Positions 43,301 to 46,101 of a stretch of 64,000 nt of DNA are shown piece by piece (within the stretch, counting starts at the first letter, position 1; each line of letters starts with the position of its first letter). The notes under the pieces were generated by a model. The model did not search any database. It saw only the letters and a program-made list of their open reading frames with translations, and was not told where the DNA came from. Made by a program: the position numbers and the translations under genes. The DNA is from Siphonodentalium dalli (lineage: Eukaryota > Mollusca > Scaphopoda > Gadilida > Siphonodentaliidae): assembly GCA_032622095.1 (NCBI GenBank), contig CP136061.1, forward strand, positions 250,183,582 to 250,247,581. The letters are read 5' to 3'.

Positions 43301-46072
43301 GCGGGCTACAGGTCGTACTGTTCGTCTGATCATTATGAAATTTGTCATGGATGTTAATATTGACATGTAGATGAGAACGAGTCATTTTGGGGTCGTTCGG
43401 CCAAAAAACATGGCCGCTGGCAGCCATCTTGGATTTTACTCTTTGCATGACTAAATCCTTTGGCGCAGGCTACAGGTCGTAGTTTTGATCAGAACTTCAT
43501 GAAATTTGTCATGGATGTTAACAATGACATGTAGATGGGAACGAGTGATTTTGGGGTCGTTCGGCCAAAAAACATGGCAGCCATCTTGGATTTTACTCTT
43601 TGCATGACTAAATCCTTTGGCGCGGGTTACAGGTCGTACCTTTTGTCTGACCTTTATGAAATTTGTCATGAATATTGATATTGACATGTATATGTGAATG
43701 AGTCATTTTGGGGTCATACGGCCAAAAAACATGGCCGCTGGCAGCCATCTTGGATTTTACTCTTTGCATGACTAAATCCTTTGGCGCAGGCTACAGGGAG
43801 TAGTTTTGATCAGAACTTCATGAAATTTGTCATGGATGTTAACAATGATGGGAACGAGACATTTTGGGGTCGTTTGGCTAAAAAACATGTCCGCCAGCAG
43901 CCATATTGGATTTTACTCTTTGCATGAATAAATCCTTTGGTGCGGGCTACAGGTCGTAGCTTTGGTCGGAACTTCATGAAATTTGTCATGTATGTTAACA
44001 ATGACATGTAGATGGGAAACGAGTCATTTTGGGGTCGTTCAGCCGAAAAACATGGCCGCCAGCAGCCATCTTGGATTTTACTCTTTGCATGACTAAATCC
44101 ATTGGCACAGGCTACAGGTCATACCTTTGATCAGATCATTATGAGATTTGTAAAGGCTGTAGATGGGAACAAGTCATTTTGGGGTAATTCGGAAAAAAAA
44201 CATGGCTGTCGGTGGCCTTTTTAGAATTTACTCTTTGCATCAATAAATCCTTTGGCACACCATAATCACCACATCCCTGATCCGATCATTATGAAACCTG
44301 TTATGAATGTTGATATTGACATGTACATCTAGTCTTACTTAGACATTTCAATTAGCACTTTTCCTATTCCTCCATTTACTGTCGACCATTAAATTATTCC
44401 CCTACCTAAGTTGAGCTACAGTGTCATTGACACTTTCATTGTAATAGCACCAATTGATAATCTAAGCATTGTATACATGTTTTTGGTCAATAAAACTTTA
44501 TTTAAAAAAAAAAAAGTTACTAGTCTGAGAAAAGAAGCTATACGCCGCTTAGACAATATGTTTCTGTCATATCATGTGGCCGCCCTCTCTGGGATTAACT
44601 TTGCATGGAACCGTCTTCATATGGAGCCGACTTGTATTCGTGTGATTCTGTGATAAATTTTAATATTTAATCCAATATTTTCTCATCGTTGACACAATAC
44701 TGCAATACTTTCGAATCTGCTGAAAATTGCCGATTCACACGGCTATAATCGCTATTTAAATATTTGTTCATTTTCCAGCTGCATTAGGTGCTAGTCAGGT
44801 GAAAGAAGAATCGATAGCTGCTCTAACGAAAGAACAGTTGCAGCAGGCTCTCATACACCTCATTAAGGTTTGATATAGGTTTATTATATTCACCACAACG
44901 AGCTGTGGGGGGTGGTGTACTGGAATCAGCTTGTACGTCTGTGCATTGGGTCCTCCAATCATCCATGGTCACAATTTTGTCCGATTATGCGATTATGAGG
45001 GCTGTCCGACTTTTTTTTGTGGAGTTATCTCCATTTATCAATGTAAAAAAAATTCTCAAGATGCAGAATTTTGTCCGAGCTTTTATTCCTACATTTTTTG
45101 TCAATTGTTTTTAAACTTGGCACAGATATTTAGTACCAAGTAACCTATGTACCTGCAATTATGAGGTCCATCTGAATTTTTTTTTTAGGAGTTATCCCCC
45201 TCTTTCGACATGCAAAACTCTATCAGAGCTTGTATTCCTACATTTTCCAGTCAATTTTATTAAAACTTGGCACAGAGGCTGTTTGGGCAATTTTGTTTGC
45301 AGTTTTTCTTGACTCACGGGGGATATCCTTTGCCCACCTCTTGTTTAGATTGTTCCATGTAGAGAATATCCCTGCATCATTTATAAGTTAATAATGCATA
45401 CACATGTTGCTAAAGCAGGGGGGGCATCTAGAGAGGGCTCCAGCCGCCAACTATAAAAATTCACATACAGTAAAGCCCTAAATAATCGACTTCTTAACCA
45501 CAGCAGAATTATGGGTAACTTCTCAGGATTTAGTCGGAAATATGGCTTGTTGCCATTCATCGGAAAGCTGTCACTGAGCTTACCCATAATTCTGCTGTGG
45601 TTAAGGAGTTGATTATTTAGGGCATTACTGTATCTGCTTTGGAGAAGTGTCCTTCTTAAGGTTGCGCCCAAGCCTGCAAATAGTGTGTCTGACATTTGCA
45701 GAATGAGGTCCCCTATGGGTGAATTTAGTGATGCTATACCGTATGGTGGGCTAGCATCACCAAATTCACCCTCTGGGAACCTCATTCTGATTCAGCCTCA
45801 ACTGCTATGGGAGACCTAGTTGTCAGATTGAAGTTCCCCCAGTTGTAGCTCACCCATTATGTTAAACGTCGATTAGTGCACCCAGCATATCTAAAATCTT
45901 GCACAATAGATAGGACGTCATAAATTTGATACAGTTCAATATAAAATTTAACCTAATGGTATTCATATACTAACTATAATTATTGATTATATTTCAGAAT
46001 GATACAGGTTTCATCACACAGATTCATGAAGCCTACCTTCAGAGCCTAAAGGGAATGACTAAACCGAAATAG
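4330..46072 (+). CDS. Dcp1: Dcp1, mRNA-decapping enzyme 1 (3' nine exons, 5' partial)
   Basis: Scaffold/activator of the Dcp2 decapping enzyme; acts in cytoplasmic P-bodies in 5'-3' mRNA decay. Nine exons (4330-4393, 6214-6391, 16807-16942, 25580-25703, 36270-36561, 38646-38909, 40142-40265, 44779-44867, 45998-46072) join in one frame with matching phases (1,2,0,1,2,0,0,1,0 at their starts) and GT-AG borders. About 447 residues are encoded. Seen: the end of an EVH1 domain (IYGIWFYEKEEC), a short helix motif VDIMKMLSNAQHEYDK, an ISVESLF motif, a long Ser/Pro/Gln-rich linker, and the C-terminal LTKEQLQQALIHLIKND...IHEAYLQSL segment that trimerizes in the family. Metazoan DCP1 proteins are near 580-620 residues, so about 100 N-terminal residues are missing upstream. 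DCP1A versus DCP1B cannot be assigned; invertebrates usually have one gene. Five splice junctions are tandemly duplicated. Confidence 0.93.
4499..4800. mobile_element. G-family element
   Basis: Starts GGACATTTGCAGAATGAGGT and carries the family interior (GGGAGACCAAGACACAGA, AGGATATAGAGAAACTAAAC). The right end is interrupted by the A-family insertion at 4820. Confidence 0.75.
4820..5278. mobile_element. A-family TTAA MITE (A2), two hairpin modules
   Basis: TTAACCCTTTACCCAACA to GGGTAAAGGGTTAA. Slightly longer than the 400-bp type because the T-rich spacer is duplicated (TTCTTACATTTTTTAAC repeats near 5090-5160). It sits inside a G element: G sequence stops before it and resumes right after it at 5279. 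Confidence 0.85.
5279..5385. mobile_element. G-family element, right end after A2 insertion
   Basis: Resumes with GCAAAATGAGGTCCCCAGAA and ends near TGTCTGCACCATATTT. It forms one split element with 4499-4800. Confidence 0.7.
5810..6075. repeat. (TAATGG)n-like microsatellite
   Basis: Irregular repetition of AATGGTAATGAGTAAT and AGTAATAATAATGG over about 265 bp, ending 140 bp before the 6214 exon. The stretch from 5386 to 5810 shows nothing recognisable. Confidence 0.85.
6214..6391 (+). CDS. Dcp1: Dcp1 exon: post-EVH1 linker and DIMKMLSNAQHEYDK motif
   Basis: Acceptor TGTTTCAG before 6214, donor GTATAT from 6392. Reads LLDGTVVKQQPAEAKQ, then a Ser/Gln-rich stretch, then VDIMKMLSNAQHEYDK. The last motif matches the conserved amphipathic segment found shortly after EVH1 in animal DCP1 proteins. 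The exon starts one base into a split codon (AA|G, Lys) and ends on a codon boundary. The intron before it (4394-6213) holds a G-family MITE and an A-family MITE; the intron after it is 10.4 kb. Confidence 0.92.
6808..6929. repeat. 46-bp tandem repeat, about 2.6 units
   Basis: Units contain GTACTCAGTATGGATGTATA and ACACACAGCGTGACATTTTT. Directly abuts an E-family element end at about 6930. A truncated D-like end (TTAACACTTTCTTGACTGGA) lies at 6545. Confidence 0.85.
6930..7186. mobile_element. E-family TTAA MITE
   Basis: Starts CTTTCTAAATACTCATCGAC, holds the inner palindrome around CATTTCCC/ATCTGAACAT and ends GGGAGAATCCATTTAGTAAA, then TTAA. Left terminus lost in the preceding tandem repeat. 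Confidence 0.75.
7225..7612. mobile_element. H-family element, 5' truncated
   Basis: Contains GTGGGACACGTTATTGTTCT, AGAACAGACCATTCAGGTGA, the conserved TGACAAAATTACACAATA block and ends ACAAAGAGATAGACCATCTT. Same order as the complete copy at 23789-24338. Confidence 0.75.
7613..8716. other. intronic stretch with one imperfect foldback
   Basis: A foldback lies at about 8045-8185 (AATAGTGGTCCTCGGAGGAG and CTCGGACCACTATTTTGG). An 82-codon frame at 7787-8035 overlaps sequence of dispersed-repeat style and shows no similarity I recognise. Otherwise nothing. Confidence 0.5.
8717..9368. mobile_element. D-family TTAA element with hairpin amplified in tandem
   Basis: TTAA then CTCTTCCTTGACTGGAGC at the left; CTCCCGTCATGAAATGG then TTAA at the right. 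Inside, hairpins of the shared module type lie at 8764-8832 and in a roughly 120-bp unit (AAGCCAGTGAATTGTCTT ... AACAATATTTACCTTGACCG) repeated about four times to 9315. Other D copies have one or two hairpins. Confidence 0.8.
9365..9641. mobile_element. E-family TTAA MITE, reverse orientation
   Basis: Begins at the TTAA that also ends the D element: AGTAAATGGATTCTCCCATA, then an inner foldback TTCAACAAATGGCC/GGTCATTTGTTGAA, ending TAGTACAAAATTTGTTAA. Two TTAA elements thus share one target. Confidence 0.75.
9642..10150. other. intronic stretch with a short direct repeat
   Basis: TACGATTATATTACGGGTGC occurs twice (about 9936-9961 and 10009-10030) with nearby CCATCTTCTGAAT. Otherwise nothing recognisable. 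Confidence 0.4.
10174..10582 (-). mobile_element. tRNA-derived SINE, reverse
   Basis: Read on the - strand it begins GGGGATGGTAGCCCAGTGGT (A-box-like) with a degraded B box about 60 bases further (GGCATTAGTTCACGC). The body contains GTGAAGCACTTAGGGCGC and the tail is AATA-rich (ATTATTACTATTATTATT). Such heads derive from tRNA genes; the family is recognised from architecture only. Confidence 0.7.
10614..11013. mobile_element. A-family TTAA MITE (A3), two hairpin modules
   Basis: TTAACCCTTTACCCAACAGA to GTTGGGTAAAGGGTTAA, 400 bp, in opposite orientation to A1. Hairpins at about 10637-10712 and 10794-10866. The interior near 10900-10990 (ATGATATCCATATTTGTATG, TTGAAGCTTTATTTGGCC) is common to all A copies. 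Confidence 0.88.
11036..11415. mobile_element. G-family element
   Basis: CATTTGCAGAATGAGGTGCC at the left; CCTCATTCTGCAAATGACAG at the right; interior GAGACCTAGGTTCAGATTGA. One of two G copies lying side by side. Confidence 0.8.
11429..11860. mobile_element. G-family element, second of a pair
   Basis: Left end CAGTTTAGTGTGCCTGTCAT, right end CTCATTCTGCAATTGACAGG. The sequence between the pair (TCACTAGCGGCCGAG) reappears after its right end as TCACTAGCGGCTGTG, a possible target duplication of about 11 bp. Confidence 0.8.
12001..12480. mobile_element. E-family TTAA element split by an F palindrome
   Basis: TTAACCCTTTATTTTCTGAA at the left; ACTACTCGTCCATGAGTATT near the right. An F palindrome lies at 12172-12378. 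Direct repeats of about 55 bp (near 11952-12008 and 12433-12490, with TTAGTTTGT and ACTCACTRATAAG) flank the whole. Confidence 0.7.
12172..12378. mobile_element. F-family palindromic MITE inside an E element
   Basis: ACCGTAATGCCCTAAATAAT to GGGCATTACTGT. Near-perfect palindrome centred at about 12270. Confidence 0.88.
12379..12774. other. intronic stretch with a 20-bp G tract
   Basis: A G homopolymer at about 12551-12570. No gene signal or other repeat seen after the E element ends. Confidence 0.4.
12775..12905. mobile_element. short G-family element
   Basis: GGCCTGAGTTTAGTGTGCAT, GAATGAGGTCCCCAGAGGGT and inverted GGGGACCTCATTCTG; only the terminal foldback remains. Confidence 0.75.
13510..13761. 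mobile_element. B-family TTAA MITE with one hairpin module
   Basis: TTAACCCTTTGAGTGCCAGG to TGGCACTCAAAGGGTTAA. Contains a single shared hairpin (about 13640-13717) preceded by an A/T-rich spacer. Inserted in a small foldback element (CCACTAAATTTGATTTGAGC to TAGAATTTTGACTCATTAGA) also seen near 19660. Confidence 0.85.
13762..15000. other. intronic stretch with two foldbacks
   Basis: A foldback at about 14537-14670 (TTTCGAGGTTGACATGAGGA and its inverse TCCTCAGGTCAACCTCGAAA) encloses 70 bp. A weaker one at about 13885-13960. Otherwise nothing recognised. Confidence 0.5.
15004..15318 (-). mobile_element. tRNA-derived SINE with target duplication
   Basis: On the - strand: head GGGGGCCTTGGTGGCTCAAT with A box TGGCTCAATTGGTTAG and B box GGGTTCAAATCC, unrelated body, tail AACCCCAATCAACCAACCAA. 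Flanked by the 13-bp direct repeat AATAGCAATTTGG (14991-15003 and 15319-15331). Pol III promoter boxes look intact. Confidence 0.88.
15440..15830. mobile_element. G-family element
   Basis: Left part ATAGCGGG-type core (GCGGGTTAGCATCACCAAAT), right end ACCTCATTCTGCAAATGACA. Extreme left end missing. Confidence 0.75.
15974..16372. mobile_element. A-family TTAA MITE (A4) between duplicated 31-bp flanks
   Basis: TTAACCCTTTACCCAACAGA to GGGTAAAGGGTTAA. Both sides carry the segment CCCTGCGGTAGCTGCGCTGT plus TGCAGTATTAA (15946-15977 and 16371-16403), far longer than the expected TTAA duplication. Confidence 0.85.
16369..16606. mobile_element. D-family element with two degraded hairpins
   Basis: TTAACCCTGCGGTAGCTGCG at the left resembles the D end; AGCCTGCAGTCATGGAAGGG at the right. 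Hairpins near 16413-16462 (apex deleted) and 16490-16560. Ends 200 bp before the Dcp1 exon at 16807. Confidence 0.7.
16807..16942 (+). CDS. Dcp1: Dcp1 exon with triplicated 3' end
   Basis: Acceptor TTTTCAG before 16807. Reads TKSGAIPKLTDPKPITD..., then KPTPLRAKGLSDKSR, leaving one base. The donor GTAAGT at 16943 is repeated exactly 55 and 110 bp downstream because the exon's last 45 bases plus ten intron bases occur three times (to about 17056). Any of three identical donors could be used; 55 is not a multiple of three, so only the first donor keeps the frame into the next exon. Proline-rich and low complexity, as expected of the DCP1 linker. Confidence 0.85.
16888..17056 (+). repeat. 55-bp triplication spanning the exon 3' end and donor
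   Basis: The unit ACCAACTCCTCTCAGAGCTA, then AAGGGCTGTCAGACAAAAGC, AGAA and GTAAGTATAG occurs three times. The exon end is in the first copy; the others are intronic but keep intact donors (16998, 17053). Confidence 0.93.
17190..17310. mobile_element. G-family element, truncated
   Basis: GATGGTGAATTTGGTGATGC through CTCATTCTGAAAATGACAGG and ACTAAACTCAGGCATG. Confidence 0.75.
17419..17529. mobile_element. B-family MITE without the hairpin module
   Basis: TTAACCCTTTCAGTGCCAAG to TTGGCACTGAAAGGGTTAA, 111 bp, arms almost perfect, loop CCTTGAAAAATGATCAAG. The other B copies carry the shared hairpin at the point where this one has only the loop. Confidence 0.9.
17843..18098. repeat. 51-bp tandem array, five units
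   Basis: Unit ACTGAAAATAATGAGGAGGG, TATATACATTGAAGGGACCC, AATGTACTTGC. Two or three diverged units follow to about 18240 with a changed spacer (TAAAAGTATGTAAAACTATC). 51 is a multiple of three, so several frames on both strands stay open; these are not genes. Confidence 0.93.
18241..19115. other. intronic stretch, nothing recognised
   Basis: AT-rich non-coding sequence; no repeat family member or coding signal seen until the poly-C tract at 19117. Confidence 0.35.
19117..19475. mobile_element. C-family element, left end replaced by poly-C
   Basis: A 13-bp C tract joins directly to the apex of a hairpin (CATAGGTCGCCTCGCATATA). The rest is complete: spacer with ATTACCCTGCAGGGAGCCCC, a full hairpin at about 19372-19440 and the terminal GATTTGATATGGCGGGTCAC. 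Confidence 0.8.
19750..20517. repeat. 67-bp minisatellite made from an E-family end
   Basis: About 11 units with CTGAGTGGGAGAATCCATTT and AGTAAAGGTAGGGTTAAACA; full 67-bp units alternate with shorter ones lacking the CTCCATAAAAACCAATACTG part. GGGAGAATCCATTTAGTAAA is the right end of E MITEs. The array ends at TTAA directly followed by a B-family left end (CCCTTTGAGTGCCAGGTCCG). Open frames here are repeat artefacts. Confidence 0.92.
20753..21001. mobile_element. D-family element with hairpins
   Basis: TGAACCCTTCCATGACTGAA at the left (TTAA mutated), hairpins at about 20802-20850 and 20883-20950, right end GCACCATCATGAC, then TTAA. The second hairpin has the alternative apex GAGGCTCC/GGGAGACTC. 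Confidence 0.72.
21349..21733. mobile_element. G-family element
   Basis: AAGCCTGAGTTTAGTGTTCC to GGCACACTAAACTCAAGCTT: both outer termini kept, a partial deletion in the left arm. Confidence 0.82.
21960..22437. mobile_element. G-family element, complete
   Basis: Best full copy: AGCCTGAGTTTAGTGTGCCT at the left and AGGCACACTAAACTCAGTCT at the right, each followed inward by a second foldback (AGAATGAGGTCCCC...GGGGACCTCATTCT). Interior GAAACTTTCCAGAGAGATGA. About 475 bp, no coding capacity. Confidence 0.88.
22743..22965. mobile_element. F-family palindromic MITE
   Basis: ACAGTAATGCGCTAAATAAT to GGGCATTACTGT, preceded by GT and followed by AA. Small insertion (TTGAGT) in the left arm. Confidence 0.87.
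22980..23195. mobile_element. G-family element, truncated
   Basis: GGACATTTGCAGAATGAGGT then a deletion to GCAGGCTAGCATTACC; right end lost after GGGATATCGAGAAACTAAAC. Confidence 0.7.
23330..23515. repeat. long perfect-type inverted repeat
   Basis: Arms with CCAGGTTGTGGTGAAAAGTC and GACTTTTCACCACAACCTGG meet at GGACGAGACACGCAGTGTCG; outer parts TACAGTATG/CATACTGTA also pair. Related motifs (TTCCAATATGACATTC) recur at 23632-23690. An unclassified foldback element. Confidence 0.8.
23789..24338. mobile_element. H-family element, complete
   Basis: TTTAAAGATGGATTATCTCT at the left and its inverse AGAGATAATCCACCTTTAAA at the right; about 100-bp imperfect terminal repeats also including TATAAAATA and GAAGAC. 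Interior TGACAAAATTACGCAATAAA. 550 bp without coding capacity: a nonautonomous DNA transposon. Confidence 0.85.
24556..24990. mobile_element. unnamed repeat, also at 53.5 kb
   Basis: Shares blocks with 53536-53955: TGTGGCAATTGCGTG-like GC-rich motifs at one end, CAGTGTCTTC and CTATACC, CCGCAAGATTAGGACA, and a right end ATGCCGCAAACTCCGTGTGT followed by AAGGCCTTTA. The other copy has AAGGCCCTTCTACACGGCGT as the matching inverse end. Frames within are not genes. Confidence 0.65.
25137..25534. mobile_element. A-family TTAA MITE (A5), 45 bp before a Dcp1 acceptor
   Basis: TTAACCCTTTACCCACAGAA to TTGGGTAAAGGGTTAT (one TTAA mutated to TTAT). Hairpins at about 25166-25236 and 25313-25384. The exon at 25580 follows closely, so the element lies next to the branch-point region. 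Confidence 0.87.
25580..25703 (+). CDS. Dcp1: Dcp1 exon with ISVESLF motif; donor amplified into a minisatellite
   Basis: Acceptor GTTTTTCAG before 25580, donor CAG|GTAGTG at 25704. Reads (T)PSPGQMPTTPGAISVESLF then RTASMSQNQPAGSGTHRMGTT, leaving two bases. IxVxxLF resembles the short conserved motif of metazoan DCP1 linkers; partner binding there is family knowledge, not shown here. The last 12 exon bases and 50 intron bases are the unit of a 62-bp array reaching 29.7 kb. The acceptor lies only 45 bp downstream of an A-family MITE. Confidence 0.88.
25692..29735 (+). repeat. 62-bp minisatellite seeded on the Dcp1 splice donor, about 65 units
   Basis: Unit GGGTACAACCAG|GTAGTG, TTTCTTAGCCCTYAAYACAT, CTTTAACATAGGGCCATGTG, ATTC. 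The first unit's 12 left bases are the true exon end. Variants (TTTCTTAGCCC/TCTCTTAGCCC/TTTCTAGCCC, GGGCCATG/GGGCCCTG) recur in blocks, suggesting higher-order duplications of several units. One unit near 29525 has a 31-bp deletion. The array ends in an H-family end (CTTTAAAGATGTATTATCTC). Confidence 0.97.
29734..30215. mobile_element. H-family element between two minisatellites
   Basis: AAAGATGTATTATCTCTTTA at the left; interior GACAGAATTACACAATAAAA; right end lost at ACATTTTATATCC, where the 31-bp array starts. Confidence 0.8.
30216..31962. repeat. 31-bp minisatellite with two monomer types, about 56 units
   Basis: Type 1: ATAATCTAATCTGACATCC, AGACTCATAACC. Type 2: ATAGGATAAATCAGACAACC, AGACTCATAACC. 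The types are interspersed, with further CTCATAACC/CTCCTAACC switches. An open frame on the - strand is a product of the periodicity. Confidence 0.95.
31963..32349. other. intronic stretch, nothing recognised
   Basis: AT-rich, with a short (AT)n at about 31976-31986. No gene or family member. Confidence 0.35.
32350..32752. mobile_element. A-family TTAA MITE (A6), two hairpin modules
   Basis: TTAACCCTTTACCCAACAAA to GTTGGGTAAAGGGTTAA; hairpins at about 32503-32572 and 32654-32723. Same orientation as A1. Confidence 0.88.
33119..33232. mobile_element. F-family palindrome, right half only
   Basis: AGCTTTCCGATGAATGGCAA with a small duplication, then CCCATAATTCTGCTTTGGTT and the outer end. It complements the left-half copy at 2992. 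A direct repeat of about 90 bp (GGGTAATAATTAGGAAGCGA) lies just upstream (33025-33118) and again at 33800-33890. Confidence 0.75.
33383..33613. mobile_element. B-family TTAA MITE with one hairpin module
   Basis: TTAACCCTTTGAGTGCCAGG to GCACTCAAAAGGTTAA; hairpin at about 33434-33503 placed in the opposite sense to the one in the 13510 copy. Inner sequence GGCCGATGAGATCGGCCC is a short palindrome. Confidence 0.87.
33928..34277. mobile_element. G-family element broken by an F element
   Basis: AAGCCTGTAAATAGTGTGTC to CAGAGGTTGAATATGGTAAT, then directly into F sequence at GCCCTAAATAATCG. Confidence 0.78.
34278..34523. mobile_element. F-family palindrome with a re-duplicated arm
   Basis: GCCCTAAATAATCGACTCCT to GGGCATTACT. 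The right arm repeats CTTTCCGATGAATGGCAACA (34386 and 34421), as after a slipped fold. Confidence 0.83.
34816..35041. mobile_element. D-family TTAA element with clean type-2 hairpin
   Basis: TTAACCCTGTCATGAGTGGA to CTCCTAAGGGATTAA. Hairpin 34863-34931 has the intact stem but apex GAGTCTCCC/GGGAGCCTC. Confidence 0.82.
35038..35465. mobile_element. E-family element sharing TTAA with D and carrying an F insertion
   Basis: TTAACTCTTTCTAGATTAGA to GGGGATAATCCATTCATATA. An F element (35120-35274, arms shortened) sits at the centre of its foldback, between AACAAACGACC and GGTCATTTGTTG. Confidence 0.78.
35757..36206. mobile_element. G-family element 64 bp before a Dcp1 exon
   Basis: TGTGTCTGTCATTTGCAGAA to GGCACACTAAACTCAGACAT. 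Complete apart from the outermost bases; ends just upstream of the acceptor region of the 36270 exon. Confidence 0.83.
36270..36561 (+). CDS. Dcp1: Dcp1 exon: central linker
   Basis: Acceptor ATTGTCAG before 36270, donor GTAAAG from 36562. Starts with one base completing the Arg codon of the previous exon and runs to a codon boundary. Reads SISLSEMPPQGQTEQIPNI, then LQHLMSSGPTVEEIERLQRD, and ends with an HSPNRRSDPIQ segment. NILQHLM followed by an acidic helix looks like a short linear interaction motif; the rest is Ser/Pro/His-rich and probably disordered. This is the longest exon in the window, and its own junctions are not duplicated. Confidence 0.9.
36562..37851. other. intronic stretch, nothing recognised
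   Basis: No family member and no coding signal. Several short open frames with no recognisable similarity. Confidence 0.35.
37852..38101. mobile_element. B-family TTAA MITE with one hairpin module
   Basis: TTAACCCTTTGAGTGCCAGG to TGGCACTCAAAGGGTTAA; hairpin at about 37905-37970, then T-rich spacer and GGGCCGATGAGATCGGCCC. Confidence 0.9.
38228..38348. mobile_element. G-family element, terminal foldback only
   Basis: ATGAGGTTCCCAGAGGGTGC to CTCATTCTGCAAATGTCAGG. Confidence 0.72.
38646..38909 (+). CDS. Dcp1: Dcp1 exon: Ser-rich linker, donor duplicated
   Basis: Acceptor ATTGTAG before 38646 is chosen because it alone keeps phase 0 with the preceding exon; the AG seven bases later would shift the frame. 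Reads VADVKSKPITLKDPSSYSK, a run of serines (SSFESSSSSVKFSF), then LLITPDDLCQTANQP. Donor GTAAGT at 38910 is copied 56 bp downstream (38966) with the preceding exon end. Using the second donor inserts intron sequence and breaks the frame. Confidence 0.88.
38870..38978 (+). repeat. 56-bp duplication of exon end plus donor
   Basis: ATCACTCCTGACGACTTGTG, TCAGACAGCAAACCAGCC, GTAAGTACATACTGCTC occurs twice; first copy holds the coding exon end. Confidence 0.93.
39141..39537 (+). mobile_element. tRNA-derived SINE, forward
   Basis: GATCCGTGATCCGGTGGTTA (A-box-like) and GGTTCGCAGC (B-box-like) 70 bases later, a body with TGTCGGCTTCGCATCACTCA and a 3' end with GGCTTGTACAAATGACTGGG and CTATATAAAACTGGTCGTTA. 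No clear target duplication. Confidence 0.65.
39538..40075. repeat. dispersed repeat with two 160-bp units
   Basis: Starts GGGGGACCATAGAAATGGGC plus a GTCC-rich stretch; two units with GAGATTTGAAAC and GTGCAACATGTATATAGATG and CACCCTTTTCGACTTA-type ends; closes with TTGTCGGGGGACACTGCGGT. Ends 70 bp before the 40142 exon. Confidence 0.65.
40142..40265 (+). CDS. Dcp1: Dcp1 exon: Ser/Thr/Pro linker, donor repeated four times
   Basis: Acceptor AATTTACAG before 40142, donor GTGATT at 40266. Reads NLPVTSASVLGPDVLLSP, then LVFSSTTKSSPPATTS and GPILNLT, leaving one base. Further donor copies follow at 40378, 40421 and 40478, separated by poly-C tracts; the first extra copy also contains about 59 bp of the exon end. 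Any reading frame past the donor into the poly-C is a Pro-run artefact. Confidence 0.85.
40207..40500 (+). repeat. exon-end/donor repeats separated by poly-C
   Basis: CAACCTAACAG|GTGATTATC and ATAGTTATTATACCCCACCC recur four times; C tracts of about 26, 8 and 20 bases follow the TATTATACCCCA part. Copy two also includes CGTCTCCCCCTGCCACCGCA from the exon. Confidence 0.93.
40692..41065. mobile_element. G-family element
   Basis: GGATATTGGCAGAATGAGGT to TCATTCTGCAAATGTATGGC; interior shortened. Confidence 0.78.
41343..41497. mobile_element. F-family palindrome with deleted centre
   Basis: ACAGTAATACCCTAATTAAT to GTCATTACTGT; the left arm lacks the inner 60 bases. Confidence 0.83.
41619..41762 (+). 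pseudogene. C-terminal fragment of a LINE ORF2
   Basis: About 48 codons open to TAA, basic and Tyr/Trp-rich, in the expected place just after the 5' truncation point of the LINE insertion. Endonuclease and reverse transcriptase domains are absent. Confidence 0.5.
42042..42427. mobile_element. two-hairpin module without C-family ends
   Basis: Begins CCCTGTGCCAATGC and ends GCCAATGCATT...TGACACAGGG; the interior is the C-family spacer (CATTACCCTGCAGGGAGCCC, GAGTGTCGTCTGCTCATGTT). The TGTGACCCGCC ends are absent on both sides, so the module pair stands alone in the LINE 3' UTR. Confidence 0.82.
42578..44418. mobile_element. element with TAGCTCAACTTA ends and a 160-bp internal array
   Basis: Ends TAGCTCAACTTAC and CTAAGTTGAGCTA are inverted. 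Inside, about ten units of roughly 160 bp, each with GGCGCGGGCTACAGGTCGTA, ATGAAATTTGTCATGGATGT, GACATGTAGATGGGAACGAG and GGCCAAAAAACATGGCCG. Nested in the LINE. Frames on either strand are repeat artefacts. Confidence 0.8.
44779..44867 (+). CDS. Dcp1: Dcp1 exon: start of trimerization domain
   Basis: Acceptor TTTTCCAG before 44779; donor GTTTGA from 44868 is weak. Together with the base left from the previous exon it reads AALGASQVKEESIAALTKEQ then LQQALIHLIK and ends on a codon boundary. This is the first helix of the C-terminal trimerization domain, the best conserved part of animal DCP1 after EVH1; in the family it builds the asymmetric trimer needed for decapping activation. Confidence 0.93.
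44868..45470. other. intron with a diverged dispersed repeat
   Basis: Two related blocks (GTCCGACTTTTTTTTGTGGA with GTTATCTCC, and TCTGAATTTTTTTTTTAGGA with GTTATCCCC) resemble the low-copy dispersed repeat at 39.6 kb. No gene signal. Confidence 0.4.
45477..45631. mobile_element. F-family palindrome, right arm shortened
   Basis: ACAGTAAAGCCCTAAATAAT to GGGCATTACTGT. Confidence 0.84.
45667..45900. mobile_element. G-family element, right end lost
   Basis: AAGCCTGCAAATAGTGTGTC and CAGAATGAGGTCCCCTATGG; interior GGGAGACCTAGTTGTCAGAT. Ends about 100 bp before the last Dcp1 exon. Confidence 0.75.
45998..46072 (+). CDS. Dcp1: Dcp1 last coding exon and stop
   Basis: Acceptor TATATTTCAG before 45998. 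Reads NDTGFITQIHEAYLQSLKG then MTKPK and TAG at 46070-46072. It completes the trimerization domain; the few residues after it are a usual length for the family. Thirty bases after the stop a 214-bp palindromic F element begins, so it would be part of the 3' UTR. Confidence 0.94.
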   Translation, partial: NDTGFITQIHEAYLQSLKGMTKPK

Positions 46073-46101
46073 CACAAGGATGACTAACCAGCATAGCATA
46101 T

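Larger units (their letters stand above)
41594..44516 (+). mobile_element. 5'-truncated LINE insertion with poly(A) and target duplication
   Basis: Flanked by the 12-bp direct repeat TTACTAGTCTGA (41582-41593 and 44517-44528). The 3' end is AATAAAACTTTATTT plus 12 A. At the 5' side a frame of about 48 codons ending TAA at 41760-41762 reads IPTFADMKTELKEYYNLERL... and a CRYKSFEARWKKWL segment, resembling the C terminus of an L1/Tx1-like reverse transcriptase ORF2. The 3' UTR was later hit by a hairpin-module element and by the TAGCTCAACTTAC element. Clade assignment is a guess. Confidence 0.75.
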
